Shown piece by piece: positions 37,809-47,338 of a DNA stretch of 64,000 bases. Source of the DNA: Methanosalsum natronophilum (GTDB lineage Archaea; Halobacteriota; Methanosarcinia; Methanosarcinales; Methanosarcinaceae); the NCBI RefSeq assembly GCF_024808815.1, contig NZ_JANUCS010000012.1, positions 1 to 64,000 of the forward strand, read 5' to 3'. The position numbers were made by a program, and so were the translations under genes. Below the pieces are notes generated by a model. That model was not told the DNA's origin. It did no database searches and saw nothing but the letters and a program-made list of their open reading frames with translations. Each line of letters starts with the position of its first letter. The first letter of the stretch is position 1.

Positions 37809-38483
37809 ATGAATGAAAATGATGAAAACTCTTCATCTGTTAACTTGGAGAAAATTGTAGTAATCCCAATTGGCGATAGTTCAAAGCGGGTTGCTCAGGC
37901 ATTGTCAAATGATAAGTCACTGAAAATATTAGAGCTGCTTGCAGAATCGCCAATGTCAGCAAGTTCAATATCTGAAGAGCTCAAAATTCCTTTGACCACA
38001 GTAAAATATAATCTTGATTCTCTTTTTCAAACAGGGCTCATAAAAGTCAAAGAAAAGAAATGGAGTCGGAAAGGTAGGGAAATCAAAATTTATGAACCTG
38101 TTGAAAAGCTAATAGTTCTAGCACCCAGTGCAAAGAGTAAAGAAAATGTATCTGTAAAAGGTATATTACAAAAATATCTAGGTGCATTTTTGGCTGTAGG
38201 AGCATTTGCTTTGGTTATAGAATATATATCAAGAATTGTTGGTATATTTGAGGTCCCTTTTGAGGAAGATAGTGTTGGCATCATGAGAGAACACAATGAT
38301 GATATGATACCGGCCCCATCGGCACCAGAATATGCTTCAGAACCATTTAATGGTCTCATTTTTTCTGATATTGTATATTCAACTGGATTTTGGTTTTTTA
38401 TAGGAGGTATAGTGGCATTACTGATGTTAATAATATGGGAACTTTATATAAAAAATAATTTAAGAGAGAAGGGGAAAAAATGA
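37809..38483 (+). CDS. Membrane-anchored winged-helix (ArsR-like) regulator
   Basis: 224 residues. A winged helix at about 28-95 (LSNDKSLKILELLAESPMSASSISEELKIPLTTVKYNLDSLFQTGLIKVKE) is followed by two membrane helices (LGAFLAVGAFALVIEYIS; GFWFFIGGIVALLMLIIWELYI) joined by an acidic Pro/Met-rich loop outside the membrane. This is a common archaeal one-component sensor design; the signal and targets are unknown. It overlaps truA by four bases (ATGA), so the two are co-translated. Confidence 0.85.
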   Translation: MNENDENSSSVNLEKIVVIPIGDSSKRVAQALSNDKSLKILELLAESPMSASSISEELKIPLTTVKYNLDSLFQTGLIKVKEKKWSRKGREIKIYEPVEKLIVLAPSAKSKENVSVKGILQKYLGAFLAVGAFALVIEYISRIVGIFEVPFEEDSVGIMREHNDDMIPAPSAPEYASEPFNGLIFSDIVYSTGFWFFIGGIVALLMLIIWELYIKNNLREKGKK

Positions 38484-39295
38484 GAGTTGCTATAAAACTT
38501 GCATATACAGGTGAACAATATCACGGTTTCCAAATTCAACCGAATATCGATACAATAGAAGGTTATTTATTTTCAGCTCTTAAGGATTTGGGGATAATTT
38601 TAGATTCTAAATCTTCAAACTACATAAGCTCAGGAAGGACTGATGCAGGCGTACATGCCGCAGGCCAAGTTGTAGCTTTCAATTCAGAAAAACCTAGTAT
38701 TTCTATACCTAGGGTGATTAATTCTAAATTACCAGAGTCTATATGTGCATGGGCACATGCTGAAGTTTTAGATGATTTTAATCCAAGATATGATGCATTC
38801 AGTAGAAGCTATAGGTATATTATGAGTGGTGAAAATATAGATATATCAAAAATAAGGTTAGCTTCCAGACATTTTATAGGTACTCATGATTTTTTTAACT
38901 TCTGCACAAATGATGGTGAAAAGGCTACAATAAGGACAATTAAGAAAATAGATATCAGAATAACAGGTCCATTAATAAAGCTAGATATAGAAGCTGATGG
39001 CTTTCTTTGGAATATGGTACGTAAAATAGTAACAGCACTAAAAATGGTTGGTAGTGGTGTAAGGGATACAGAATGGATTAAACAAATGCTAAACCCTGCA
39101 ACTTATGAAGAAGGTATCCAATCAGCTCATCCATATGGGCTTACTTTAATGAGTGTGAATTTCCCAAATAAAATTGACTGGAAAGTTGATACATACTCAG
39201 TTCGTAAGGCGACTGAACTTTTTAAGGAAAAGCAGCTATATAATCGAGTGATGTCGGAAGTATATGAAAATTTAATTCCAAGCAATGAAACATAA
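38480..39295 (+). CDS. truA: tRNA pseudouridine(38-40) synthase
   Basis: 271 residues: LAYTGEQYHGFQIQPNIDTIEG, catalytic Asp in SSGRTDAGVHAAGQVVAF, FNPRYDAFSRSYRYIM, FLWNMVRKIVTAL. The enzyme converts U38-U40 in the anticodon stem-loop. Length and motifs are complete. The start overlaps the upstream regulator stop as ATGA. Confidence 0.95.
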   Translation: MRVAIKLAYTGEQYHGFQIQPNIDTIEGYLFSALKDLGIILDSKSSNYISSGRTDAGVHAAGQVVAFNSEKPSISIPRVINSKLPESICAWAHAEVLDDFNPRYDAFSRSYRYIMSGENIDISKIRLASRHFIGTHDFFNFCTNDGEKATIRTIKKIDIRITGPLIKLDIEADGFLWNMVRKIVTALKMVGSGVRDTEWIKQMLNPATYEEGIQSAHPYGLTLMSVNFPNKIDWKVDTYSVRKATELFKEKQLYNRVMSEVYENLIPSNET

Positions 39296-39322
39296 CAAAA
39301 GATAAAAATAATGACTATTAAG

Positions 39323-40390
39323 TTAAGCTTTTATCAGTACCGAAATAATTCGTGTTAAGCTTCTGTGTACATACTGATAATGCGTATCTACAATGTTAAA
39401 GCCAGCTTTTAGGGCTAAGCCATCTATATTTTTATCCGTGACAACAACTGCTATTTTTTCAGGCTTTAGAACCCTATAGATTTCAAGTAATGACTCAAGA
39501 TATAAATTGTTTAGATTTTTTGCATATACTAATGCTGACCTTCCATACGGTGGATCTGTAACTATAGAGTCAATAGAATTATCCATTATTGGTAGTACAG
39601 TTGCATTACCAACAATAAGGTCGTGAGACACTTCATAATGTTTCAAGTTTAGGCGCGCACCAGAAATTATTTTTTCTTGTACGTCTAACCCTACTACATT
39701 AGATGCAAGCAAACCCGCCTCAACAAGAATTCCCCCTGTACCACAAAAAGGGTCGAGAAAAGTCTCATTTGGTTTCAATTTAGATATGTTCACTAATGAC
39801 CTTGCTAACTTAGGCATCAAAACACCTGGATAAAAAAAAGGTTTATTATGTGGGGCTCTTTCTTCATAAGGAGTACGATTGGTTGACACAATAATTGAAC
39901 CAATTATACATCGTTTTGATATAAGTATTCTAAATATTCTGTCAGGATTTTGCAAATTTACTTTATATCCTTTTCTATGTATGATGCCACCGATCTTTTT
40001 TTCTAAGTTTTCTCCATGAAGATTATTATGGGTTCTTACTTTTTTAACCCTCACGACATAAGTGTTATCTAATTGTAAATCATTTGGGATATCTTGTTTG
40101 GCAAATACGTTTACTATACTTGATTCGGTTGGTTCACATGTGTCTATTACCCTAATTATGCATCTAGCTAAAGCTAACCTTTCAGCTACGATTTTCAATT
40201 TTGCTTCAACTAAATGCCTATTGCCCTTAATGTCTAACAAGATAGCTTGATCAAATCTATCGACTTCACTAAATTTAAGACCCACTGTGCTTAAACATGA
40301 GAGTGTTTCAGAGCATGAGATGGTTTCATGTTCCCCAGATAACTCAACAGCATATAACATACTTATTTTATATAGATTTAAATTTAACAA
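39323..40390 (-). CDS. tRNA (guanine(10)-N2)-dimethyltransferase
   Basis: 355 residues. An N-terminal THUMP/NTD region is followed by a Rossmann methyltransferase domain with FLDPFCGTGGILVEAGLL (motif I) and IVTDPPYGRSA (motif IV, DPPY for N2-guanine chemistry). This is the archaeal Trm-G10/Trm11-like enzyme that makes m2G and m22G at position 10 of tRNA. It overlaps the upstream DUF1805 gene by seven bases on the same strand and is convergent with truA, giving a small tRNA-modification patch. Confidence 0.9.
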   Translation of the reverse strand: MLNLNLYKISMLYAVELSGEHETISCSETLSCLSTVGLKFSEVDRFDQAILLDIKGNRHLVEAKLKIVAERLALARCIIRVIDTCEPTESSIVNVFAKQDIPNDLQLDNTYVVRVKKVRTHNNLHGENLEKKIGGIIHRKGYKVNLQNPDRIFRILISKRCIIGSIIVSTNRTPYEERAPHNKPFFYPGVLMPKLARSLVNISKLKPNETFLDPFCGTGGILVEAGLLASNVVGLDVQEKIISGARLNLKHYEVSHDLIVGNATVLPIMDNSIDSIVTDPPYGRSALVYAKNLNNLYLESLLEIYRVLKPEKIAVVVTDKNIDGLALKAGFNIVDTHYQYVHRSLTRIISVLIKA

Positions 40391-40683
40391 AGTAGCTCTA
40401 ATGCTTGCTTACCAGTAATACCTTCTTTAACTCCCAATTTATGGGCACTAGATGTAAATGAAATAACAGGTGCAGTGAGCATATCATTAAATGAATTAAC
40501 ATTTTTAACTACTGCAGCTACATCTCCAAGTGTTTCAGATGTTTCAAGATTTAGATATCCGCACATAATAAAACCTTTATGCGCTTTTATTAAAATCAAA
40601 GGTGCATTGTACATATCTATTTTTATACCCAGTGCATACCCATTATCTAGTTTTATTAGTTCAGTTGACATTTTTGGTTCCAT
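40384..40683 (-). CDS. DUF1805 (YunC-like) protein
   Basis: 99-residue protein matching the DUF1805 pattern: a small beta-rich domain with KLDNGYALGIKI, HKGFIMCGYLN, and LGVKEGITGKQALELL at the end. Function is not established; structures of the family show a compact fold. A second Met at codon 5 could be the start. Its 3' end overlaps the tRNA methyltransferase start by seven bases. Confidence 0.82.
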   Translation of the reverse strand: MEPKMSTELIKLDNGYALGIKIDMYNAPLILIKAHKGFIMCGYLNLETSETLGDVAAVVKNVNSFNDMLTAPVISFTSSAHKLGVKEGITGKQALELLC

Positions 40684-40851
40684 TGAATTGTTTTTAAGAT
40701 TAAACTAATTTCCATTTATTTTAAGGTTAAATGATTGCAAATTAAATTAAGTAGATAGCTGAATGAACATAGAAAATCTGCTATTAAAAGATATTCTTTT
40801 GGATAAAATAAGATACATGCAAAAAATAATTATTTTTTTATCAAGCTTCAC

Positions 40852-41754
40852 TTATTTTGTAATGATTTCACAACCATCATCTGTAACTAGTACTGTATGT
40901 TCTGCTTGGGATACTAGTCCAGAATCAATTTCTTTTAGTACTGGATACGACCTAACAATATGACTTTTAGTCAATTGGTTAAGAGCAAAGTCAAGCTTTT
41001 CCATATTTAACCATCTTTTTGCAAAAGGAAGTGTTTTATACTGTTCAATTTCAGCTATGATTTTTCTTGCAGCTGGGAGTCTCACGGGCTTTTTCTCAAT
41101 AAAACTATATATTTCAGACCAAGACCCATCGGCCACTTTTCCTGCACCATTAGTTGCAAATGGTTCAATTGCAATTACATCGCCTGAATGCAGGATAGAT
41201 CCTTGGCTAACTCTACGGTTTGGAATACTTGGAGGTGCATGAGTAATATATGGCGCTAAACCATGTCCTGTTAAGTTACCAATTGGCTTTAAGTTATAAG
41301 CGGTAATTGCATCTTCAATAGAAGCAGCAACTTCTGCAGTACTAACACCATCTTTGATTGAATCAATAGCAGCATAAAGTCCATCCTATGAAGCCTTTAC
41401 AATGTCTTGATTTGAAGTAAAATCAACAGTTAATGCAGAATCTGCAATATATCCGTCTACATGCACACCCATATCAAGCTTGACCATATCTTGTTCAAAT
41501 ACCGAACTATCATTTTTGCTCGGCGTCGCATGAGCAGCTTCTTCGTTTCTTGAGATGTTACAAGGAAATGCTGGTAACCCTCCTAATTCAACTGTTCTCT
41601 TTTCCACAAACTCTGCAACATCTAATAAACTTGCACCAATTTTGATACGTTTGACGGCTTCTGACCTGACTTGTGAAAGGATATTTCCAGCTTGGATGTA
41701 TTTTTGAAAAACATCTTCTATATCCTGAAGCTTTTCTTCCATATACTCCCTCAT
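40852..41754 (-). CDS. map: Type II methionine aminopeptidase with in-frame UAG (probable pyrrolysine codon)
   Basis: Archaeal type II MetAP, 300 residues, removing initiator Met. A TAG at 41386-41388 is codon 123; the frame continues perfectly on both sides (VKAS-UAG-DGLYAAI) with no frameshift. Metal ligands occur before and after it: DMGVHVDGYIADSA, NLTGHGLAPYITHAPP, IAIEPFATNG and the Glu in QAEHTVLV. The position is usually a charged residue; AAG to TAG is a single change and pyrrolysine is a lysine derivative. Translation stopping at UAG would lose three of five metal ligands. If UAG were always a stop this would be a pseudogene; the absence of other decay argues against that. Start may be the Met at codon 5, after GAGGGAG. 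Confidence 0.9.
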
Positions 41755-41791
41755 TTAATCATGTTAGTTAATTTTTATTAAGTTAAAGTGT

Positions 41792-42967
41792 TTAAACTAC
41801 AAATTTCTTTTCAAATCCAGTTAAATTTTCGTATCCATCTGATGTGACTAAGATAATATCTTCAACACGTATTCCACCTATACTTGGATAATATAAACCT
41901 GGCTCTATAGTAATAACATTTCCTTCTTCCAGTATCTCATCATTTTCTGAAACTTTTGGATCTTCATGAACTTCAATACCAACACCATGGCCAGTAGCGT
42001 GAATAAATCCATACTTAGAATTGCTTAAATGAGTATCATAACCCTTTTCTTCAAAGATAGCACAAACTCGCTTATGGATTTCTCCACAAGACATCCCAGG
42101 CTTAATCATTTTAATAGCCTCTTCCTGTGACTCAAGGACAGCATTATACATGTCCAATAAGTTTTTTGGAGCATCTCCTTTAATCACCGTTCGGCACATA
42201 TCTGAGTAATAAAGAGTATTTTTGCTCTGAGGAAATATATCAATCACAATTGGCTCGCCTGCACTCAAATTACCCTTTCCTCGATGATGTGGTATAGCTG
42301 CATCTTTTCCACAAGAAACTATTGTACCTTTTCCTTGACACCCAAGGTCAATTAACTTATGCTCTATACTGCTTTTAACATATTCAGAAGTTAATGGTTT
42401 GTTTTTATAGTATAAAAGTCCGTCTAAAACCTCAGAATCTTCTATTATGGTTACTGCACACTTCATAGCCTGTTCACATGCACTTTGAACATTTTTTATA
42501 TTGTTTATTTCATTTTCAGACTTTATTGTCCTCATTTTTCTAAATGGGCTTTTTATGGGTAAAACTGTAAATCCCATTTCTTTTAAGTATTGAGCTATAT
42601 ATAAAGGAAATTTTTTTGGAACAGACACTCTTCTTACTTTTAAGTCCCTTAAAAGCTCCCCTAAACACTCACAATATGCATCATAAGAATCACTTGCATA
42701 TTTAACCTTCTCTTGATATTTATAATCTGAAAGTGTCCTAATATCGTGGACTCTAGATTCAATTGCAGCTCTTTCTCTTTCCATATCAGGAACGAATAAA
42801 ATTTCTATATTTTCTTTTGATTGAATATATGTAAAAGAATCGGCTGCAAAAAATTGAGTTGCATAAAATAAATCTGAATTATTAATATCCCCAATAATAA
42901 TTAATGCATCTGTATTATTTTGAGTCAAATAATCACTAATGTCTCTATCACTAATGTTTTCTGTCAT
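41792..42967 (-). CDS. M24-family Xaa-Pro peptidase
   Basis: 391 residues. The N-terminal creatinase-like domain (residues 1-140) is followed by the pita-bread catalytic domain with the metal ligands in PIVIDIFPQSKNTLYYSDMCRTV, HATGHGVGIEVHEDP, VITIEPGLYYP and GGIRVEDIILVT. It probably trims peptides with proline at position 2. It lies upstream of the methionine aminopeptidase on the same strand with a 37-base gap, so two M24 metallopeptidases of different subfamilies are next to each other. Confidence 0.92.
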   Translation of the reverse strand: MTENISDRDISDYLTQNNTDALIIIGDINNSDLFYATQFFAADSFTYIQSKENIEILFVPDMERERAAIESRVHDIRTLSDYKYQEKVKYASDSYDAYCECLGELLRDLKVRRVSVPKKFPLYIAQYLKEMGFTVLPIKSPFRKMRTIKSENEINNIKNVQSACEQAMKCAVTIIEDSEVLDGLLYYKNKPLTSEYVKSSIEHKLIDLGCQGKGTIVSCGKDAAIPHHRGKGNLSAGEPIVIDIFPQSKNTLYYSDMCRTVIKGDAPKNLLDMYNAVLESQEEAIKMIKPGMSCGEIHKRVCAIFEEKGYDTHLSNSKYGFIHATGHGVGIEVHEDPKVSENDEILEEGNVITIEPGLYYPSIGGIRVEDIILVTSDGYENLTGFEKKFVV

Positions 42968-43119
42968 AAACAGAAATATGTTCTAATAGTACATAAGTTC
43001 CTTACATACTGGAAGAAAATGATTAATCCATTCTAGCAAGTATGTTTTCATGGTTATTGATTGTAAAATAGGAAAAAAGGATTTGGAACTTCTTATGTGC
43101 TGGAGTTCCAATATATTTA

Positions 43120-43192
43120 CGTTCGGACCGGGATTTGAACCCGAGTCGGAGCCTCGACAGGGCTCCATGATAGGCCACTACACTATCCGAAC
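43120..43192 (-). tRNA. tRNA-Asp (GTC)
   Basis: Cloverleaf read on the minus strand: acceptor GTTCGGA pairs with TCCGAAC, anticodon stem GAGCC/GGCTC encloses CTGTCGA with anticodon GTC, the T arm contains GGGTTCAAATCCC, and the discriminator is G. CCA is not encoded. It is downstream of the tRNA-Tyr gene in the same orientation. Confidence 0.95.
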
Positions 43193-43248
43193 ACGTCTTA
43201 TGAGCAAACTCTAAATGAACTTTTCTTATTTAAAACTTTGTATTTATA

Positions 43249-43358
43249 TCCCGCCTCCCAGACTCGAACCGGGGACATCGCGGTACCTGCGCGATATGTG
43301 CGACAATGTCGCATAAACCATACTACAGCCGCGCACTCTACCACTGAGTTAAGGCGGG
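43249..43358 (-). tRNA. tRNA-Tyr (GTA) with a 38-nt intron
   Basis: Acceptor CCCGCCT pairs with AGGCGGG (C1-G72, an archaeal tyrosine identity element), discriminator A. The anticodon stem CGCGG/CCGCG is interrupted one base 3' of the anticodon GTA by an intron spanning about 43285-43322. The intron carries its own hairpin TGCGAC-ATT-GTCGCA, as expected for a substrate of the archaeal splicing endonuclease (bulge-helix-bulge). Removal leaves the loop CTGTAGA. The exact cut sites are inferred. Confidence 0.9.
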
Positions 43359-43490
43359 TCATTATTCAGCCTAATTTTCACTCATGTACTAAGTACACCT
43401 CTCAAATACGCACACTAATACTTATCCTTTTCGGAAAAATAATATTTGAAAATATTGTTTATTAGAGGTGCTGATATAGCTACTAATAAA

Positions 43491-44684
43491 TTAGAATGTA
43501 GCTATCTCTCCATCGACTAGCATGTCGATAATTCTATTACCATTTGCTAACCAGTCTTCAGTTATACTAGTAACATCATAACTAAGTTTCTCTAATTCTA
43601 CATTGTCCTCAGATATTAATTGAATACTGGCAATAAGTGGTTGATCTATAGGCATACCAATCTGTGATAAAAGTCTTATGTAAGCTTCTTCAACTTCAGG
43701 TATTTCTTTTGCAATATTTTCCGCTATTTGGGTTGATAATAAATTATAGATTTTACCTATGTGATTTATTGGATTTTTGCCACTTGTAGCTTCCATACTC
43801 ATAGGCCTTCCTGGTGTTATTAAACCATTTGATCTATTACCTCTGCCAACAGACCCATCATCTCCCATTTCTGCAGAAGTTCCAGTTACGGTTAAAAAAA
43901 CTGAGTTCTTATCAAGTTCATCCGCAGTATTAACATAAGTATGAACATCTCTATTAGTATACTTTAAAGCAAGATCGGAAACAAATTCAGACACTTCTTC
44001 TTTTATGTTAATATAATGATCTAAATCATCTACATGTCGGCCCACCATTCCACATCCTATGGTCAAGGAGATTTTATTATTTTCCCTTAAACCCATAACC
44101 TTAATATCCTCGCCAATTGCAGGTATCTTTTGTTTCAACTCTTTGTTCAACTTATTTTCTGTATTATATACAATATTTTCAAGTTCAGAGAACGGTGCAT
44201 GACCGATTCCAAAAGAAGTATCATTTGCTACAGGCATTTCATTTCTATTAAATACATCTCTTAGATCTGTAGAACCCGATCCGAATTTACAATCAACAAT
44301 GATATCTCTTTCAAGATCAATATTTGAAATAGTGTCCTTAATGTATTTGCGAGCAGCTTCTATTGCAACAGAATCTGTGGGAATCTCCTCACCATTGAAT
44401 TCAGATGTTGCTCTACCAACCAATAATGTGTATATTGGCTTAATCATCTCTCCACCTTTGTAAGCAGGTTTGGATCTTCCTGCTACTATTTGTGTTTCAT
44501 CAGTATTGTGGTGTAGAACTGCACCACATTTGTCTATGTACTCTTTGCATAATGCACGACTTACGGCTTCTGCTAAACCATCAGCTATACTATCGGGGTG
44601 CCCAACTCCTTTTCTCTCTACAATTTCTATGTTTTGCTTTTCGATTGGAGTCTGTGTGAGACGTTCAATTTTAATATTTCTCAT
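43491..44684 (-). CDS. mat: Archaeal S-adenosylmethionine synthetase
   Basis: 397 residues of the archaeal MAT family, distinct from bacterial Met[84 protein letters not shown] (split here only by my quoting). It makes SAM from methionine and ATP. AAGGTAG precedes the ATG. A TATA-like element lies about 65 bases upstream. SAM demand fits the radical SAM and methyltransferase genes around. Confidence 0.95.
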   Translation of the reverse strand: MRNIKIERLTQTPIEKQNIEIVERKGVGHPDSIADGLAEAVSRALCKEYIDKCGAVLHHNTDETQIVAGRSKPAYKGGEMIKPIYTLLVGRATSEFNGEEIPTDSVAIEAARKYIKDTISNIDLERDIIVDCKFGSGSTDLRDVFNRNEMPVANDTSFGIGHAPFSELENIVYNTENKLNKELKQKIPAIGEDIKVMGLRENNKISLTIGCGMVGRHVDDLDHYINIKEEVSEFVSDLALKYTNRDVHTYVNTADELDKNSVFLTVTGTSAEMGDDGSVGRGNRSNGLITPGRPMSMEATSGKNPINHIGKIYNLLSTQIAENIAKEIPEVEEAYIRLLSQIGMPIDQPLIASIQLISEDNVELEKLSYDVTSITEDWLANGNRIIDMLVDGEIATF

Positions 44685-44748
44685 TATTGCTACCTTCTTT
44701 TATTGGTTCTAATAATGTAGATAGATTGTAATTTATTTTATTTCTACT

Positions 44749-44757
44749 CTTATATAT
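44749..44757 (-). promoter_or_regulatory. Putative TATA box for the SAM synthetase gene
   Basis: On the minus strand the tract reads TAGATATATAAG, a good archaeal box A, about 65 bases before the start codon. This would give a leader of some 40 bases carrying the AAGGTAG ribosome binding site. Confidence 0.35.
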
Positions 44758-44764
44758 CTATAAA

Positions 44765-45120
44765 ATAGTTGTTATTTGGTTTAATGTAGTATAATATTTT
44801 GACCATCTATTTTATTTTGTCCTTTTACTTATAGGGTTAATGTGGCGAAAAAGGTTTAACTATGTTAGTATCTGGTTTAGTATCTGGTCAATAAAAAGTT
44901 CCAGCAAGATTTAACAAATATGATAAGCTTTAAAACTAGGTGTATTTTAAATAATGATGATATACTTTATTTTTGATAAGGACAAGTTAAACACTGAAAG
45001 CTTAGTAATTAAAAATACTTCTAGAAAATGCAAATGAAATAATAAATAACATAGATATTGAAAGAAGAAATATACTAAGGGCACAAATTAATAATTATTG
45101 CATTTATGAGGAATATTTGA
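44765..45120. other. Intergenic region with a 12-bp tandem repeat and a possible gene remnant
   Basis: TTAGTATCTGGT occurs twice in direct tandem at 44865-44888, inside a 10-codon frame beginning ATG and ending TAA. Further on, a 27-codon frame at 44954-45037 and a +1-shifted frame from about 45018 to 45146 (LLENANEIINNIDIERRNI) could be pieces of one frameshifted small gene, but the evidence is weak. The last 20 bases hold GAGG, the ribosome binding site of hisG. Confidence 0.35.
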
Positions 45121-45975
45121 ATGATAAGGATTGCAATTCCAAATAAAGGAAGACTTCACGACCCATCTTTAAATTTATTTGCCGAGGCTGGCCTTCCGAT
45201 ACTAGATGGAGGAAATAGAAAGCTATTTTCTAAGACCCAAGACCCTGAAATCTCTGTACTGTTTGCTAGAGCTGCTGATATCCCTGAATATGTTCAAGAT
45301 GGAGCTGCAGATGTAGGTATAACTGGACTTGACATGATAGAGGAATCTGGCTCTTCAGTTGAACTTATGCTCGATTTGAACTTTGGGCATGCTGACCTTG
45401 TTCTAGCAATACCGGAGAATGTCAAAGCCAACTCTCCAGAAGACCTTGAAAAATTCCGTGTGGCAACTGAGTTTCCACATATAGCAAAGAAGTACTTTCA
45501 AGATAAAAAAGTCAGCGTAGAAATTATAAATGTAAGTGGAGCATGTGAAATAACTCCTCACATAGGTGTAGCAGATGCAATTATAGATATATCAAGCTCA
45601 GGAACTACTTTAATGATGAATAAACTAAAAGTTATAGATACTGTTTATTCATCATCTGTTTATTTAATCTCCAATAGAAATAGCTTGAGAGAAAAGAAAA
45701 AAATAGCTCATATAAGAAGTGCTCTAGAAAGTGTTCTAAGAGCAAAAGGTAAAAGATACTTGATGATGAACGTTCCTTCAGAGTCTTTGAACTATGTGAA
45801 AAAAGTTTTACCAGGAATGTCAGGGCCCACAGTAATGAAGGTAGAGTCCGATGCCTCTATTGTTGCAGTTCATGCGGTAATTGATTCCGACTCTATTTTT
45901 AGCATAGTTAATAATCTAAAAGAAGCTGGAGCGAAAGATATCCTTGTAGTTCCTATTGAAAGAATGATGCCATAA
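45121..45975 (+). CDS. hisG: ATP phosphoribosyltransferase (long form)
   Basis: First enzyme of histidine synthesis. The 284 residues include the catalytic bilobal part (MIRIAIPNKGRLHDPSLNLF, GAADVGITGLDMI, GACEITPHIGVADAIIDISSSGTTL) and the C-terminal regulatory domain of the long form (LKEAGAKDILVVPIERMM), so no HisZ partner is needed and histidine feedback is expected. It starts a hisG-hisA-hisB run. Confidence 0.96.
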   Translation: MIRIAIPNKGRLHDPSLNLFAEAGLPILDGGNRKLFSKTQDPEISVLFARAADIPEYVQDGAADVGITGLDMIEESGSSVELMLDLNFGHADLVLAIPENVKANSPEDLEKFRVATEFPHIAKKYFQDKKVSVEIINVSGACEITPHIGVADAIIDISSSGTTLMMNKLKVIDTVYSSSVYLISNRNSLREKKKIAHIRSALESVLRAKGKRYLMMNVPSESLNYVKKVLPGMSGPTVMKVESDASIVAVHAVIDSDSIFSIVNNLKEAGAKDILVVPIERMMP

Positions 45976-45985
45976 GGTGTGCCGT

Positions 45986-46729
45986 ATGCAGTTTGATATA
46001 ATACCAGCAGTTGATATGAAGAATGGAAAGTGTGTTCAACTAGTACAAGGAGTTCCTGGAAGCGAAATGATATCACTTGATAATCCATTAGAAGTTGCAT
46101 CTGAATGGATAGATAAAGGGGCTAGTACTCTTCATTTAATTGATTTAGATGGAGCGTTTGGAGGCTCTAGAAAAAATGCACCACTTATAAAGGAAATTAT
46201 TAATCAAAGTAAACAAATGCAAGTTAGTATCCAGGTAGGTGGTGGTGTTAGGTCTTTAAATGACGCATCAAATATTCTTGATCTGGGTGCAGACAGGGTA
46301 ATTCTAAGTACAGCAGCAATTAATAATCCTGAGATAGTTAATGAAATTGCTAAGGAATACGGGAGTGACAGTGTAATGGTCGCACTTGATGCAAAAAATG
46401 GAAAAGTTTCTATTGAAGGCTGGACCAAACAATCAGCCTATACTCCTGTAGACCTTGGAATGAAGTTTCAAGAACTTGGTGCAGGTAGCCTTCTTTTTAC
46501 AAACATTGATAGCGAAGGTCTGTTGAAAGGTATTGATATTTCTCCAACTAGAGATCTCATCCAATCTGTAAGCATACCTGTGATTGCTTCTGGAGGAGTA
46601 TCATGTATAAATGATATTATGTTACTAAGAGATATAGGCGCTTCAGGTGTAGTTGTAGGTAGTGCCCTTTATAAGCATAAAATTAACTACCAAGATGCCT
46701 TAATAGCTCTAAATAAAAGGATAAAATAG
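45986..46729 (+). CDS. hisA: ProFAR isomerase HisA
   Basis: 247-residue TIM barrel for the Amadori rearrangement in histidine synthesis: DIIPAVDMKNGKCVQLVQG with the catalytic Asp, VQIGGGVRS-type loop (QVGGGVRSLNDA), VALDAKNGKVSIEGW and VIASGGVSCINDI. The ATG with AAGGTG upstream is preferred to a GTG nine bases earlier. The gene ends in TAG, one of only two such stops in the window. If that UAG were read as pyrrolysine the protein would gain 19 residues, ending inside hisB. Confidence 0.95.
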   Translation: MQFDIIPAVDMKNGKCVQLVQGVPGSEMISLDNPLEVASEWIDKGASTLHLIDLDGAFGGSRKNAPLIKEIINQSKQMQVSIQVGGGVRSLNDASNILDLGADRVILSTAAINNPEIVNEIAKEYGSDSVMVALDAKNGKVSIEGWTKQSAYTPVDLGMKFQELGAGSLLFTNIDSEGLLKGIDISPTRDLIQSVSIPVIASGGVSCINDIMLLRDIGASGVVVGSALYKHKINYQDALIALNKRIK

Positions 46730-46754
46730 GTTCAGTCCACAAGAGTTGAAATAA

Positions 46755-47330
46755 ATGCGATCAGCACAAATATCTCGAAATACAAATGAAACACGTATCA
46801 ATATAGAAATAAATCTTGATGGAAAGGGGAATTCAGAGATAAATACAGGTATTGGATTCTTTAACCATATGCTAACATCCTTTTCTAAGCACTCAGGATT
46901 AGATATGGTACTTGAAGCAACAGGTGATATAGAGGTCGATGAACACCATCTCGTAGAAGATTGTGGTATTGTTATAGGACAAGCTATAAGAAAAGCCCTT
47001 GATAATAAAGCAGGCATTGTTAGATTTGGAGAGGCTCGCATTCCAATGGATGAGGCCATTGCTGAAGTATCTTTGGATTTAGGCGGTAGAAGCTATTTAG
47101 TGATGAATGCTTCATTTGACTCTCCAAAAGTTGGTGATTTGAGCACTCAAATGGTTGAACACTTTTTCGAGTCGATAGCAGAAAATTCGCAAATGAACAT
47201 TCACGCATCGGTACTTGGCAAGAATGATCATCATATGATAGAAGCTCTTTTTAAAGCATTTGCACGCTCATTAAAGATGGCAGTTAAGGTAGAAGGTGAA
47301 TCAATTCCCAGCACAAAAGGTAAGATTTAA
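46755..47330 (+). CDS. hisB: Imidazoleglycerol-phosphate dehydratase
   Basis: 191-residue monofunctional His[38 protein letters not shown] with metal-binding His, and the C-terminal repeat [24 protein letters not shown]. No phosphatase domain is attached. It follows hisA by 25 bases and is convergent with the MutS-like gene, with only eight bases between stops. Confidence 0.96.
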   Translation: MRSAQISRNTNETRINIEINLDGKGNSEINTGIGFFNHMLTSFSKHSGLDMVLEATGDIEVDEHHLVEDCGIVIGQAIRKALDNKAGIVRFGEARIPMDEAIAEVSLDLGGRSYLVMNASFDSPKVGDLSTQMVEHFFESIAENSQMNIHASVLGKNDHHMIEALFKAFARSLKMAVKVEGESIPSTKGKI

Positions 47331-47338
47331 CTTGACTC

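Noticed and set aside
41386-41388. Methionine aminopeptidase as two separate genes or a frameshifted pseudogene
   Set aside because: Both halves are in the same frame, the 249 bases between them translate into conserved MetAP sequence, and the only obstacle is a single TAG.
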